In this document: one piece after another, positions 32,156-42,057 of the stretch | Position numbering within the stretch: position 1 is the stretch's first letter | Layout: every line of letters starts with the position of its first letter | Assembly: GCA_949987705.1 (NCBI GenBank) | Contig: OX465281.1 | Location: 83,604,543 to 83,668,542, forward strand | Length of the DNA: 64,000 nucleotides | Source: Thereva unica | Taxonomy: Eukaryota > Arthropoda > Insecta > Diptera > Therevidae | Direction: 5' to 3' | Program-made: the position numbers and the translations under genes | Notes under the pieces: generated by a model | The model's database searches: none | What the model saw: the letters and a program-made list of their open reading frames with translations, nothing else | What the model was told of the DNA's origin: nothing

Positions 32156-35100
32156 ATGGGGCGGGAGTTAGTCGGGGAAATCGAAGCCCCCGGTGTCATC
32201 ATCACCACTATCAAACAACTGCAGCGCAGTGGCAACAGCCTGGTCATCGAAGGAAAGATTGGAGCTGAAAAATGCACAATAACTGTAGACACTGGTGCTT
32301 CAAAATCTGTTATCCGGGCTGACATGGTCGGCAATAAATGGCTGAGAGACGCACGCCAATACAGACTGAAAACTGCAACAGGAGAGCCAGTACGATTACA
32401 CGGGGAAATTATGTTGGATGTGGTTCTGGCTGACATTGGATTTTCACATTCGTTCCTGGTAGCTGATATAACAGACGAGTGCATTCTCGGTCTGGACTTT
32501 ATGAAAGCACATAAAATTCTACTGGACATTGGAGAGGAAATACTGAGATATGACAACAAGGAGATTCCAATGGCCACAGGATCCACTTGTTATTCGCAAC
32601 TTAAAGTCGTCGCTCGTGAAGATACCGTGCTTCCTCCGTGTGCTGAGAAATTGGTACGAGCGATAGTCGATGGTGATCCCGGGAGCTACCGATTTTACCT
32701 TATAGAACCAGAAAAAACGGAACAAAGCAAAAATATAGCAATTGGAAAATGTCTGGTGAGCATCGACGACAAGAAGGAGGTTTTCGTGAGAGTGCTAAAT
32801 ACTAACGAACGAGAAGTACGATTGAAGAAGGATACGGTTTTGGGGAAAGGAGAACCGGCAGAACAGATTACATTAGTGGAGTGCGCTAACAACGAAACGG
32901 TTCCAAAACCAAAGCCAAAGGCCACGAAATTAGTAAACGCAGTGCTCTCAACTAGTTGTCTTGAACAAAAACAGTATCTCCAAGCAAGGAAATTAGTAGA
33001 GGATTTCAGTGATATCTTCGCCATGAGAGATGATGACTTCGGGAAAACGGACATGGTTCAACACAGGATCGACACCAAAGATGCCCAGCCAATTAAACAA
33101 CCGCCGAGAAGACTACCACTAGCCAAGCGGGAAGAGGCGGCCGGTATGATTGAAGATATGAGAAGACAAGGCCTTATAGAGGAGTCGAAAAACCCTTGGA
33201 TGTCTCCCGTGGTGCTAGTCAGAAAGAAAGATGGCAGTACAAGATTTTGCGTGGATTATCGGCGGTTAAACGATATCACTAAAAAGGACAGCTACCCATT
33301 ACCTCGTATCGATGATACACTGGATACTCTCTCTGGAGCTAAATGGTTTTCTACCTTGGATCTTAAGAGCGGCTACTGGCAAGTCGAAATTCACCCAGAG
33401 GACCGAGAAAAGACAGCCTTCTCTGTAGGAAACGGCCTGTGGCAGTTTACAGTCATGCCGTTTGGACTGTGTAATGCTCCAGCTACATTCGAACGACTGA
33501 TGGAATGCGTCTTGCGAGGACTGACATGGAAGACTTGTCTGGTTTATTTGGACGATATCATCGTCGTTGGAAAAAGTTTCGAGGAACATCTGGGCAATCT
33601 ACGAGAGGTTTTCCAAAAGTTGAGGACAGCCCAACTGAAACTCAGCCCTAAAAAGTGCGTACTGTTCAGAGACCAAGTCAACTATCTCGGACATGTGGTT
33701 TCATCCAATGGAGTTCAAACAGATCCTGAGAAAATAACAGCGGTTAAGAATTGGCCCACACCGAAGGATAAACATGAACTTCGAAGCTTTTTGGGACTTG
33801 CCACCTATTATAGGCGTTTCGTCAGGAATTTTGCCGACAAGGCTAAAGAATTACATAAACTGACAGAAAAAGGAAAACCATTTATCTGGACAGAAAAGTG
33901 CGAGGAAAGTTTCAACACACTAAAACGAGGACTTTTCCAGGCACCAATACTCACATACCCGAAGCCAGGCGAAAGATTCATATTGGACACAGACGCGAGT
34001 AATGTCGGGATTGGTGCAGTGCTATCACAAAACTTCGACGGACAGGAAAAGGTCATAGCTTATTACAGTAGAGCGCTGTCAAAATCGGAGCGGAATTACT
34101 GCGTCACAAGGAGAGAACTGTTGGCAATCATGGACTCAACTAAGCACTTCCACAAGTATCTCTATGGGCAAAACTTCATCCTTCGAACGGATCATGCAGC
34201 ATTAAAATGGCTGATGCAATTCAAAAACCCTGAAGGACAAGTGGCAAGATGGATAGAGAGACTTCAGTCCTACGACTTCAATATAGACCACAGAAAGGGA
34301 AGAAACCATGGAAATGCAGATGCACTCTCCCGGCGACCATGCGTAAAAGATTGCAAACATTGTGGGCGTATTGAGGAAAAGTGTCAAAGGACGACCGTTG
34401 AGCCAACGACAGGATGGGACGACCAGGGACTCCGAGACGCCCAACGCGACGACCCAGATATTTCTTCGATTCTGGCATGGAAGGAATACGAGGAGAAGCC
34501 TGAATGGAAGGATATTGCAGAGAGAAGCGAAACCCTGAAGAGCTATTGGGCCCAATGGGATTCATTGCACATCGAGCGAGGAGTGTTAAAGCGCAAATGG
34601 GAAACCGCTGACGGTACCTCTCACCGAATGCAGGTGTTAGTCCCTCGCAGTAGAATAAGAGATATTCTCGAAGAGTGTCATAATGGCGCATCAGGAGGAC
34701 ATCTGGGAGTCAATAAAACTTTGGCAAAAATAAGAGATAGATTCTATTGGCTTCACATGCGGGACGATGTTACAGACTGGTGCCGTAAATGCACAATTTG
34801 TGCCAGCAGCAAAGGCCCTCGAGTAAAAACAAAAGGAGAAATGCAGCAATACAACGTGGGAGCCCCATTTGAAAGAATTGCAATCGATGTGGCGGGACCT
34901 TTTCCAGCATCAGACCGAGGGAATCGTTACATTTTGGTGGTTATGGACTACTTCAGTAAGTGGCCCGAAGCATATGCCATTCCAAATCAGGAAGCAATCA
35001 CTGTTGCAGAGGAATTAGTGAACAATTGGATCTGCAGATTTGGTGTTCCTCATGAGCTTCATTCTGACCAAGGGAGAAATTTCGAATCTCAAGTTTTTCA

Positions 35101-35746
35101 AGAAGTATGTAAGATACTCGGAATGAAGAAGACCAGGACGACGCCCCTTCATCCCCAATCTGATGGAATGGTAGAACGATTCAACAGGACAATGCTAGAG
35201 CACTTAAGGAAAGTCGTTAGCGAGCACCAGCGCGATTGGGACAGTTATATCCCTATTTTTCTAATGGCATATCGGACAGCAGTTCATAATTCCACAGGAC
35301 AAACCCCTTCTAGTGTGATTTTTGGAAGACAAATCCGGCTGCCAAGCGACTTGAAATTTGGGACACCTGTGGAAAGCAACGAATCTACTGGCGGTTATAC
35401 AGGTGAACTTCGTGATAGACTTGCAGATATCCACCAGCTCGCAAGGAGGAATCTCAAGATAGCCAGTGACAGGATGAAAACAAGGTACGACCTCCGACCA
35501 AACTGTAGCGGATTCCAGGAAGGTGACCTCGTTTGGCTGTTCAACCCTCGAAGACGGAAAGGCAAGTCTCCGAAACTTCAGCGTCAGTGGGAGGGGCCCT
35601 ATAAAATCCTAACACGGATCAACGATGTGGTCTACAGGATTCAACAAGGACCCAAAGCAAAGAAGAAGATTGTGCACATAGACAGGCTGTGCCCATATCA
35701 TCAGCCGGATCCAGGATGGACAACTGTTCGGGACGAACAGTCCTAA
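32156..35746 (+). CDS. Pol polyprotein of gypsy element 2 (PR-RT-RH-IN), 1196 aa
   Basis: Protease near residue 45 with DTGASKSVI and ILGLDF. RT about 300-520 with FCVDYRRLND, MPFGLCNAPATFERLM and YLDDIIVVG (residues 462-470). RNase H from about 605 with ILDTDASNVGIGAVLSQ, ELLAIMDSTKHF and RTDHAALKWL, ending NADALSRR. Integrase from about 840: zinc-binding HLGVNKTLAKIRDRFYWLH with CRKCTIC, then IDVAGPFP, HSDQGRNFES and DGMVERFNRTMLE giving the D, D, E triad. A GPY/F-type tail (EGPYKILTRINDVVYRI) ends it. All key residues are present, so this copy could encode active enzymes. It may need a frameshift or restart because gag and pol are in different frames; the ATG at 32156 is only a possible start. 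Confidence 0.92.
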   Translation: MGRELVGEIEAPGVIITTIKQLQRSGNSLVIEGKIGAEKCTITVDTGASKSVIRADMVGNKWLRDARQYRLKTATGEPVRLHGEIMLDVVLADIGFSHSFLVADITDECILGLDFMKAHKILLDIGEEILRYDNKEIPMATGSTCYSQLKVVAREDTVLPPCAEKLVRAIVDGDPGSYRFYLIEPEKTEQSKNIAIGKCLVSIDDKKEVFVRVLNTNEREVRLKKDTVLGKGEPAEQITLVECANNETVPKPKPKATKLVNAVLSTSCLEQKQYLQARKLVEDFSDIFAMRDDDFGKTDMVQHRIDTKDAQPIKQPPRRLPLAKREEAAGMIEDMRRQGLIEESKNPWMSPVVLVRKKDGSTRFCVDYRRLNDITKKDSYPLPRIDDTLDTLSGAKWFSTLDLKSGYWQVEIHPEDREKTAFSVGNGLWQFTVMPFGLCNAPATFERLMECVLRGLTWKTCLVYLDDIIVVGKSFEEHLGNLREVFQKLRTAQLKLSPKKCVLFRDQVNYLGHVVSSNGVQTDPEKITAVKNWPTPKDKHELRSFLGLATYYRRFVRNFADKAKELHKLTEKGKPFIWTEKCEESFNTLKRGLFQAPILTYPKPGERFILDTDASNVGIGAVLSQNFDGQEKVIAYYSRALSKSERNYCVTRRELLAIMDSTKHFHKYLYGQNFILRTDHAALKWLMQFKNPEGQVARWIERLQSYDFNIDHRKGRNHGNADALSRRPCVKDCKHCGRIEEKCQRTTVEPTTGWDDQGLRDAQRDDPDISSILAWKEYEEKPEWKDIAERSETLKSYWAQWDSLHIERGVLKRKWETADGTSHRMQVLVPRSRIRDILEECHNGASGGHLGVNKTLAKIRDRFYWLHMRDDVTDWCRKCTICASSKGPRVKTKGEMQQYNVGAPFERIAIDVAGPFPASDRGNRYILVVMDYFSKWPEAYAIPNQEAITVAEELVNNWICRFGVPHELHSDQGRNFESQVFQEVCKILGMKKTRTTPLHPQSDGMVERFNRTMLEHLRKVVSEHQRDWDSYIPIFLMAYRTAVHNSTGQTPSSVIFGRQIRLPSDLKFGTPVESNESTGGYTGELRDRLADIHQLARRNLKIASDRMKTRYDLRPNCSGFQEGDLVWLFNPRRRKGKSPKLQRQWEGPYKILTRINDVVYRIQQGPKAKKKIVHIDRLCPYHQPDPGWTTVRDEQS

Positions 35747-35757
35747 GAAGGGGGCAA

Positions 35758-36237
35758 TGTGATGATTATGCGCCATCTGTTTGTCGAGAGGATGAATCAA
35801 CGATTCTCGGTTGTTGTCTGAATTAAGAATTTATGTACTAAACTAACGAGCTATAAGCGAAGACAACTTCAAGCTGGTCGAAACTAAAAGAAACATAGAA
35901 CATACCACAAAGAACCAGAAAACGAAGGTTCCAGAAAGTAGACAAAGGTGGAGCTGCCTATATAAAAGCGCCTGGCAGCCGCTATCGAGTCAGTTTTGAT
36001 TATAAAGGCGATACAAGTGTTCCAAAGGGAAAAGTGGTGATTTATAGTGAAATAAAAAGCGATAATTAGAATTGAATAGTGCGAAATATTAAATTTGCTA
36101 GTGATTATAGTGAACTCTAAGAATTGTGTTTATTTTTAAATTGTGTTTGGCTTGTAATAAATAAGTTTTGTTTGGATAATTAAAAAGTGTATTCCTTAAT
36201 TAATCCTACGAATCCGTTAAGCCGTAAAAACGTAACA
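35758..36237 (+). repeat. 3' LTR of gypsy element 2
   Basis: TGTGATGATT...AAACGTAACA, 480 bp, preceded by GAAGGGGGCAA. Confidence 0.9.
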
Positions 36238-36241
36238 ATAT

Positions 36242-36540
36242 TTATTTAATTTGAAATCCTTTGAGCCAACCAACTCTTGCTGCTAAGCTCCTTCTAATAC
36301 TATGCTGTTCTTATAAAAAATCTAAATGTTCTCCACGTTTATTTTTGCTATTGTTATAAACATTTTTTTAGTTAAAAAAAAAGTTAAAAAAAATATTGCT
36401 CTTTTTGTCCAGCCCTATGAAGTTCTCATTCCGTTTGTTCCAGCTGTCTTAAAAGCGACTGGATTCAAAGCGAATCGTCTAAACAAATTTTCGCTTTGGG
36501 GCGTCCCAAAAGGAGAGACAAAGCGAACCGTCTAAACATG
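36242..36540. other. AT-rich stretch with two TGTTTAGACGG-family ends
   Basis: GCGAATCGTCTAAACAAA at 36471 and GCGAACCGTCTAAACATG at 36519 match the small MITE family at 12550. Otherwise no feature. Confidence 0.4.
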
Positions 36541-36915
36541 CACCATAACTTTTTGGCGTTCAAAAACTCCCGTGGCTAACCATGGTGTGGTACCACGGTC
36601 GGGAGCATGGTTAGCGATAGTTAAGAAAAAGAAGAATAAAAACAATTTTTTGACATTTGTTTTAATGTTAATAATGAACAAATCAAAGTGGGATTTGTGA
36701 GATTATTTTAAATAAATAATTATTGGAAATAATTAAAGCAAATAGCCGACACTATTTTATGGAAATTTTTTTTAAATTTTCTTTACCACGTAGTTAACCA
36801 CGGTGGGTTCAAAAACCTCAATGGTTAAACATAAACTTTCGTGGTTAAGTGAAGTGATGTAGCATAACCACAGCTTACCTCGTGGTTTACTATAGTAAGG
36901 TTTTTGAACGCGCTC
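36541..36915. mobile_element. MITE of the GAGCGCGTTCAAAAAC family, left-truncated
   Basis: The right end GGTTTTTGAACGCGCTC is intact and followed by CTG. The left begins inside the family at TTTTTGGCGTTCAAAAACTC. Interior sequence GTGGTTAAGTGAAGTGATGT corresponds, inverted, to the copy at 18600-18650. Confidence 0.65.
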
Positions 36916-37163
36916 CTGATGCACAATATATATGCACAAAAATAAAATGCGGGACATGTGGGACGGATTTGACGTTTGTGGGATAATGTGGGACGATTGT
37001 AATAACGGGGAATAATACAAGCAAATGCGTAACTGTCCACTTAATGCGGGACGGTTGGCAGCCTTATTGTTACCATATATTTGAACCACATCATTTTCCA
37101 TAGCCTTTTGCTTTAAAACCCACAAAACAACAACACAAAACCAATCCTCATGGCAACTAAAAA
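36916..37163. other. Spacer left of the copia element
   Basis: GGGACATGTGGGACGG and related GGGAC motifs repeat locally. No gene seen. Confidence 0.3.
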
Positions 37164-37318
37164 TGTTGTGGGAAACAGGATTTTCGATAAAAGCAACGCG
37201 AGATTTCGTGTCGTGTCTAATTAAAAAGCAAACTGGACACTACAAAGAGTACCAACATACAAGAGAAAAACAAACCAATACAAAAGTGAGATCTATCTTA
37301 TCAGTTTAAACTTTAACA
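37164..37318 (-). repeat. 3' LTR of the copia element
   Basis: Shares both ends with the 5' LTR but lacks the segment containing AATAAACAGATTTATTTT. Confidence 0.85.
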
Positions 37319-37327
37319 CTTCCCCGT

Positions 37328-37735
37328 CTTTGAATAGAGAAGATAAGGAACCGAAAATAGCGTACATGTACACGGATTTGAGGGAAGCACTTGGGATCAA
37401 GAAATTTTCTCTCCAATTCTCTCCCTCCACTTTAACCACAACAACAAAATACATTCACTTTACCCCACAACAACAAAATACATTGTCGATCCCGGACATA
37501 GGCGTAGTGAAATTTGTTCAGGTTTTGCGAAGGGTCTGCTTCAAACATTTAGCCAAGTGAAGCGTTTTCACCGAGATGGTTGCTGAGAAACGATATCCCT
37601 CCCGGTTTTTGAATGAATATAACACAGCCACTGACCGGGATCGACACAAATACGTAAAGAATGCTATTTATTAGTGTTGCCAAAATGCTTCCCCGTGCTT
37701 AATAAATTGCTCTTCCTCGTCTTCTCTATTCAGAG
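37328..37735. mobile_element. 408-bp hAT-like MITE at the copia polypurine tract
   Basis: Termini CTTTGAATAGAGAAGA and TCTTCTCTATTCAGAG are inverted repeats. TTCCCCGT flanks it exactly on both sides (37320-37327 and 37736-37743), an 8-bp duplication typical of hAT elements. On the minus strand this is ACGGGGAA, the purine tract directly before the 3' LTR (one base, G, between). Confidence 0.75.
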
Positions 37736-37859
37736 TTCCCCGTAAACTGATCTGATTAAAAAAAAAATTTGACATTTTAAAACGAACAGAAATTTCAATT
37801 GTTTTGCAAAATAAAAAGAACAAATTCACTCTAATGTACCAAATTAAACGCAAAAATGA
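37736..37859 (-). other. 3' untranslated part of the copia element
   Basis: AT-rich sequence between the RNase H stop and the polypurine tract. Confidence 0.5.
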
Positions 37860-38492
37860 TTAAAATGTAAGTCCAATTCTGGAGCACATGAATTTAAACT
37901 TGTTAGAATTCAAAGGTTTTGTGAACATGTCTCCCAGTTGATTCTCCGAAGCCACAAATTCTACGTCGGTGTCACCTCTCTGATAAAGTTCTCGCACAAA
38001 GTAGTATCGCATTGCAATGTGCTTGGACCTTTTGTGAAACTCCGGATTCTTCACCAACTTGATTGCACTGGCGTTGTCGACGAACAGAATTGGTGTTTCT
38101 TCAGAGGCACCAATTTCTGACAGCAGTCGGTTGAGCCACACCAGTTCCTTAGCGCCTTCGCTCGCAGCAACCAATTCTGCCTCGGTTGTCGATAAAGCGA
38201 CTGATTTCTGCAATTGTGAGGTCCACGAAACTGCTGTGCCGTTGATCAAAGACACGAAACCGTTGGTTGATCGATGAGTCTTGACGTCTCCTGCAAAATC
38301 AGCATGAGAATAGGCACACAGTCCGTCAGCATTAGAAGTGTAGAACAAACCCAGTGCAGAAGTGCCCCAGAGGTATCTGAAGATGCGTTTAACGCAAAAC
38401 CAGTCGAACTTTGTGGGATTCGCCATCGCTCGTGCCACCTTTGAAACAGCAGACGCTATATCTGGGCGTGTAGCACAGGCCAGATACAACAA
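37860..38492 (-). pseudogene. Copia RT end and RNase H
   Basis: 210 codons. YLACATRPDIASAVSKVAR and AYSHADFAGDVKTHRSTNG start the RNase H; WTSQLQKSVALSTTEAELVA, VDNASAIKLVKNPEFHKRSK and NQLGDMFTKPL are the standard copia motifs. A stop separates it from the upstream frame. Confidence 0.85.
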
Positions 38493-38513
38493 GGAACCAA
38501 CAGCAGAACAGTA

Positions 38514-39866
38514 TTAGATGGACTTGTCGAGGGGCGCGCCGTTTGAGTTGTCGGGTTTTTCGTTGTCCGCAGGTGTTTTCACGGATTTGCAGCTTGCCAT
38601 TTCGAATCGTTGTAGAATTTTCTCAACATATATGCGTTGCGACAAAAAGAAACCAGACTCTCGTTGCTCGATCTGCATCCCCAAAAATGAGTCGAGAGAT
38701 CTAATTGTGATCTTAAATTTCGAAGTCAGCAATTCCAGGAACGGTTGAGCAACATTCTCAGGAGGTTCACATACAGCATCGATAGTTTCTTCAGGAACAT
38801 CATCAAAACTTTCATAGTCTGATTCATTACCTGCCTGGTCGTCGGTTTCAACTTCCCCTTTTTGGTCATCCTGGTCATCACAGCGAGTTCCAAATTCAAG
38901 TTCGATTGTGTTCTTTGTAGTACAAAGTTTTTCTGGGCGAAAATCGACGTCTCGTGACTTCATCATGCGATGTTTTGATGGTACCCACACTTTGTATCCA
39001 TCCTTGTCGTTGACGTAACCAACAAAACGACCAAGAACTGCTTTGGCGGCGAATTTCGTTCGGAACGGTTTTGGCACATTCACATAACACTCTGTACCGA
39101 AGATTCTCAGGTGATCGAAGCTGTCAAAAACCCTGCCGGTCCACATCTCAAACGGTGTCTTGCTAGGAACGCGTGACTTTCCGGTGCGGTTGATCACGTG
39201 TACAGCGGTGTCACAAGCATGTGCCCAAAACAATGACGATAAACCGCTGACTGTCAGCATCGAACGTGCCAACTCGACGACATGACGGTTTGACTGTTCT
39301 GCGACTCCGTTCTGCAGCTGCGTAAATGGACACGATGGTCGAAACTCGATACCTCGTTCACGTAACAACTTCACCACAGCATCACATTCAAATTAAGTCC
39401 CACAGTCAGAACGAAAAATTTTCTCTTTATGTCCTGTAGTATCACACTCTCTCAAAAATGCGTCCAAATGTTCAGCCACTTCCGATTTGCGATTTATCAA
39501 AAATATGCGAACAAACTGAGAATAGTCATCTTTAAACACCACGTAGTATCGAAAACCGTTAATCGAATCAACAGACATCGGGCCGTTTACATCAGCGTGT
39601 ATCAGCTCACCAACTGCAGTTGGGCGATCAGCACGGGAGTGAAAAGGTTTGCGATGCGATTTCCCGAGCACACAACCGTCACAAAAATTCGATGTATCTG
39701 ACGACTTGCACGAAATACCAAAACGAGACAAAACATCACGCACGTGTCGTTTATCTTGATGTCCGAATCTTTCGTGCCATCCTTGAAGTACGTCAGTTGA
39801 TGTGGCGAGATTAGCTTTTACACAGGACATCTCTGGAATGCGAACGCGCATGTCCATGACGTACAC
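38514..39866 (-). pseudogene. Copia integrase and truncated RT, with deletion
   Basis: Integrase 39393-39866: WHERFGHQDKRHVRDVL and CDGCVLGKSHRKPF bind zinc; LIHADVNGPM and FVRIFLINRKSEV begin the core; it ends RSDCGT (usual RSDNG) at a stop. The frame goes on from 39377: FTQLQNGVAEQSNRHVVELA gives the catalytic Glu. The C-terminal part FGTECYVNVPKPFRTKF follows. At NVAQ|PFLELLTSK the sequence jumps from the linker to the RT thumb, so the YVDD active site is deleted. SFLGMQIEQ and KILQRFEMASCKSVKTPAD are the remaining RT. Confidence 0.85.
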
Positions 39867-40192
39867 AGATCTATAATTAGTTGACCGGTCGCGGCAAGTT
39901 CACCATTACACAAAACTTTCATTCCATCAGAGTTAAATAAAATGTCATTTCCACGTTCAGCAACTTGACGAATGGAGAAAAGTTGATGACGTGCCTCAGG
40001 GACATACCAGACATCATTTAGGGTTGCAGACAACAACCTGTCACCGAAGCGAACATCAACCTTGCCGGATCCATATGCTAAAATGAAATGTTTGCCGGCC
40101 GTTTGAACGCGTTGTGAAATCGGGAACTTCTCGAAAGTAGCAAAATGCTGCTTGTTCGCTGATATGTGGTGCGTTGTGCCGGAATCCGAGAT
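39867..40192 (-). pseudogene. Copia protease region, decayed
   Basis: Minus-strand sequence between the gag zinc knuckle and integrase. The piece 39818-40036 (LNDVWYVPEARHQLFSIRQV, then AERGNDI) is the characteristic copia segment after the protease. The active-site DSG lies just upstream at about 40160-40190 as DSGTTHHIS-like sequence. Confidence 0.6.
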
Positions 40193-41646
40193 CTAGTTGT
40201 CAACTAATGCAACATCAGTGTTGACAGCCAATCCTGTAGCAAGAAACGAGCCTAGTTTAGAGTTTTGTTTGAGTTCCACCTTTCCACCGTCAGTTTGCTT
40301 GTTTCGTTCTGCAGCCTCTCGCTTCCGACATTCACTGATGATATGACCAAATTTCTTGCAGTACAAACATGCGCGCTTCTCCTTCTTTCCTGTTGCAAAT
40401 GAACCTCGAGAATTTTTATTTTGTTTCTTTTGTGTTTGTTGTTGAACTTTTGGTTTAGCGAAGAAAGCACCTGACGAATGCGACGCGCCTTGCGACGAGA
40501 CTGAATTTTCAATTGATCGAAGATTCTCGATCAGAAGTTTTGTCGTCTGCTCAACTTCAGGAACGCGATACCAAGTCGAACGATAATATTGGTATTCTGG
40601 ACCGAGCGTTTTGAAAATTCTGTGGTGCAGCAAAGATACTGGGAGCGTTGCATGAGGATTGCCCTTTTTAAGTTCTACGAGAATGTCATCGACCAGATTT
40701 GCCAATTGCGATGCGTGTTTGGTAGTAGAAATAGCGTCATCTTTAGTTATTTCAAAAACTATCAAATAGCGTGTACAGACGCTGCAAATGCCGCGTACAC
40801 ACCGGGCCAACGAAGGCTAACGAATGGGATTCGCTGAAGTTCGTTGGTTCTGTGTGGACGGTTTAGCGAAAGCCAACGAAGATTCGTTGGCGTTCGCTTG
40901 CAACCCGTAGCGTGGCGGTAACATCAAAGGAAACAAGCCATTTGAGCGAATGGTGGTGTGGACGGGCATCGAAGTTTAACCAACGATTGACAGGGTCGAA
41001 GGCCGAAATTTTAAGAGTTTGACGTTTATGGATTTTGTTGCATTTTATAGAAAAGATATTTTTAGTGGCATTTAGGAAAATTAAATTGAAGCATGTTTCG
41101 TTAAGGTATATGAAACTAGAAATAATGATTTCTTTGTCGTCATCCATAGCACCCTTCGATGCAGTTAAACCGAATACCCGTCCCAACGAACATTTGCTAA
41201 ACCAACAAATGCTTATGGACGCATCTCCGAACGCGAACGAACGTTCGGTAGCCAACGACGAATGTCGTTGTTGGCCTTCGTTGGGCCGGTGTGTACGCAG
41301 CAAAAGAAGATTGTTCGAACACTGATAAAAGTGTATCCCATATTTCTTTGGCGTCAGTCTTTTTGCGAACGTAGATTGCAGCTTCTTCATCCAGTGCCGT
41401 GCCCAGAATACGAGCCGCGCGCGCGTTGTCTCGTTGCCATCGTCTGTACTCATCGGACGGTTCTGCGTTTGTTGCAGGTGCGGCAGGGCACAACCGTGTA
41501 CCGTCAACGATTGTAAAAAGACACTGTTCTTTCAAACAAAGTTCGATTTGCCACTTCCACGTTTCACATTGAGCTTCATTTGCTAGCTTGCGGATGCTTG
41601 CCAGAACACGACCGTTCTCATCTTGTTGCTGTGCGGGTTCAGCCAT
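40193..41646 (-). pseudogene. Copia gag, interrupted by a MITE
   Basis: ATG at 41646 starts MAEPAQQQDENGRVLASIRK, followed by CETWKWQIELCLKEQCLF, the usual gag core. After the 502-bp insertion the frame continues with DDILVELKKGNPHATLP and ends with the zinc knuckle CLYCKKFGHIISEC. A frameshift lies next to the insertion. Confidence 0.8.
40795..41296. mobile_element. 502-bp MITE in copia gag
   Basis: Termini GTACACACCGG and CCGGTGTGTAC, followed inward by CCAACGAAGGC and its complement. Flanks GCCGC and GCAGC suggest a 5-bp duplication with one mismatch. TTCGTTGG-type motifs recur throughout. Confidence 0.7.
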
Positions 41647-41763
41647 CTTGTTTTTGGCTTGACGAAAGTTTTAGTCTAGAACACAGAATTGCACACAAAA
41701 TTACCGAAAATCGCCACTAAATTTGATTTCAATGCGCAGTGGAAGCGTTCTAAGCCCATAACC

Positions 41764-41956
41764 TGTTGTGGGAAACAGGATTTTCGATAAAAACAACGCG
41801 AGATTTCGAGAAATAAACAGATTTATTTTTAGCCAGTTTACAGCGTGGTCGTGTCTAATTAAAAAGCAAACTGAAAACTACAAAGAGTACCAACATACAA
41901 GAGAAAAACAAACCAATACAAAAGTGACATCTATCTTATCAGTTTAAACTTTAACA
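41764..41956 (-). repeat. 5' LTR of the copia element
   Basis: 193 bp, TG...CA, adjacent on the minus strand to the initiator-tRNA primer site. Confidence 0.88.
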
Positions 41957-42057
41957 ATAAATAATCTCAAAAAACGTGCGTTGAGTACGGTTCTTTCCGC
42001 ATTTCCATGAGAGCGCCCTGATTACGTGCGTTTCTTAAGTGAATTATAGTTGTGCTT

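Larger units (their letters stand above)
30041..36237 (+). mobile_element. Ty3/gypsy element 2, near full length, ATAT duplication
   Basis: LTRs of 480 bp at 30041-30520 and 35758-36237, differing at about six positions, so the insertion is recent. ATAT flanks it (30037-30040, 36238-36241). The primer site TGGTGTCAGAAGTGGGAT (30523-30540) fits the 3' end of tRNA-Leu. The polypurine tract GAAGGGGGCAA precedes the 3' LTR. It encodes gag and a full pol, with no envelope frame. The pol frame is open throughout, while gag contains a compensated frameshift. Confidence 0.92.
37164..41956 (-). mobile_element. Ty1/copia retrotransposon, defective
   Basis: LTRs at 37164-37318 (155 bp, with an internal deletion of about 38 bp) and 41764-41956 (193 bp), TGTTGTGGGAAACAG ... 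AAACTTTAACA on the plus strand. On the minus strand the 5' LTR is followed by GGTTATGGGCTTAG, the classic copia primer site complementary to the internal part of initiator tRNA-Met. Domains run on the minus strand as gag, integrase, RT remnant, RNase H. Two MITEs are inserted (37328-37735 and 40795-41296). The flanks AAAAA and ATAAA give no exact duplication. Confidence 0.88.

Noticed and set aside
31885..32586. 233-codon minus-strand frame in gypsy element 2
   Set aside because: Antisense shadow of gag/protease; the sense frame has the zinc knuckle and DTGAS.
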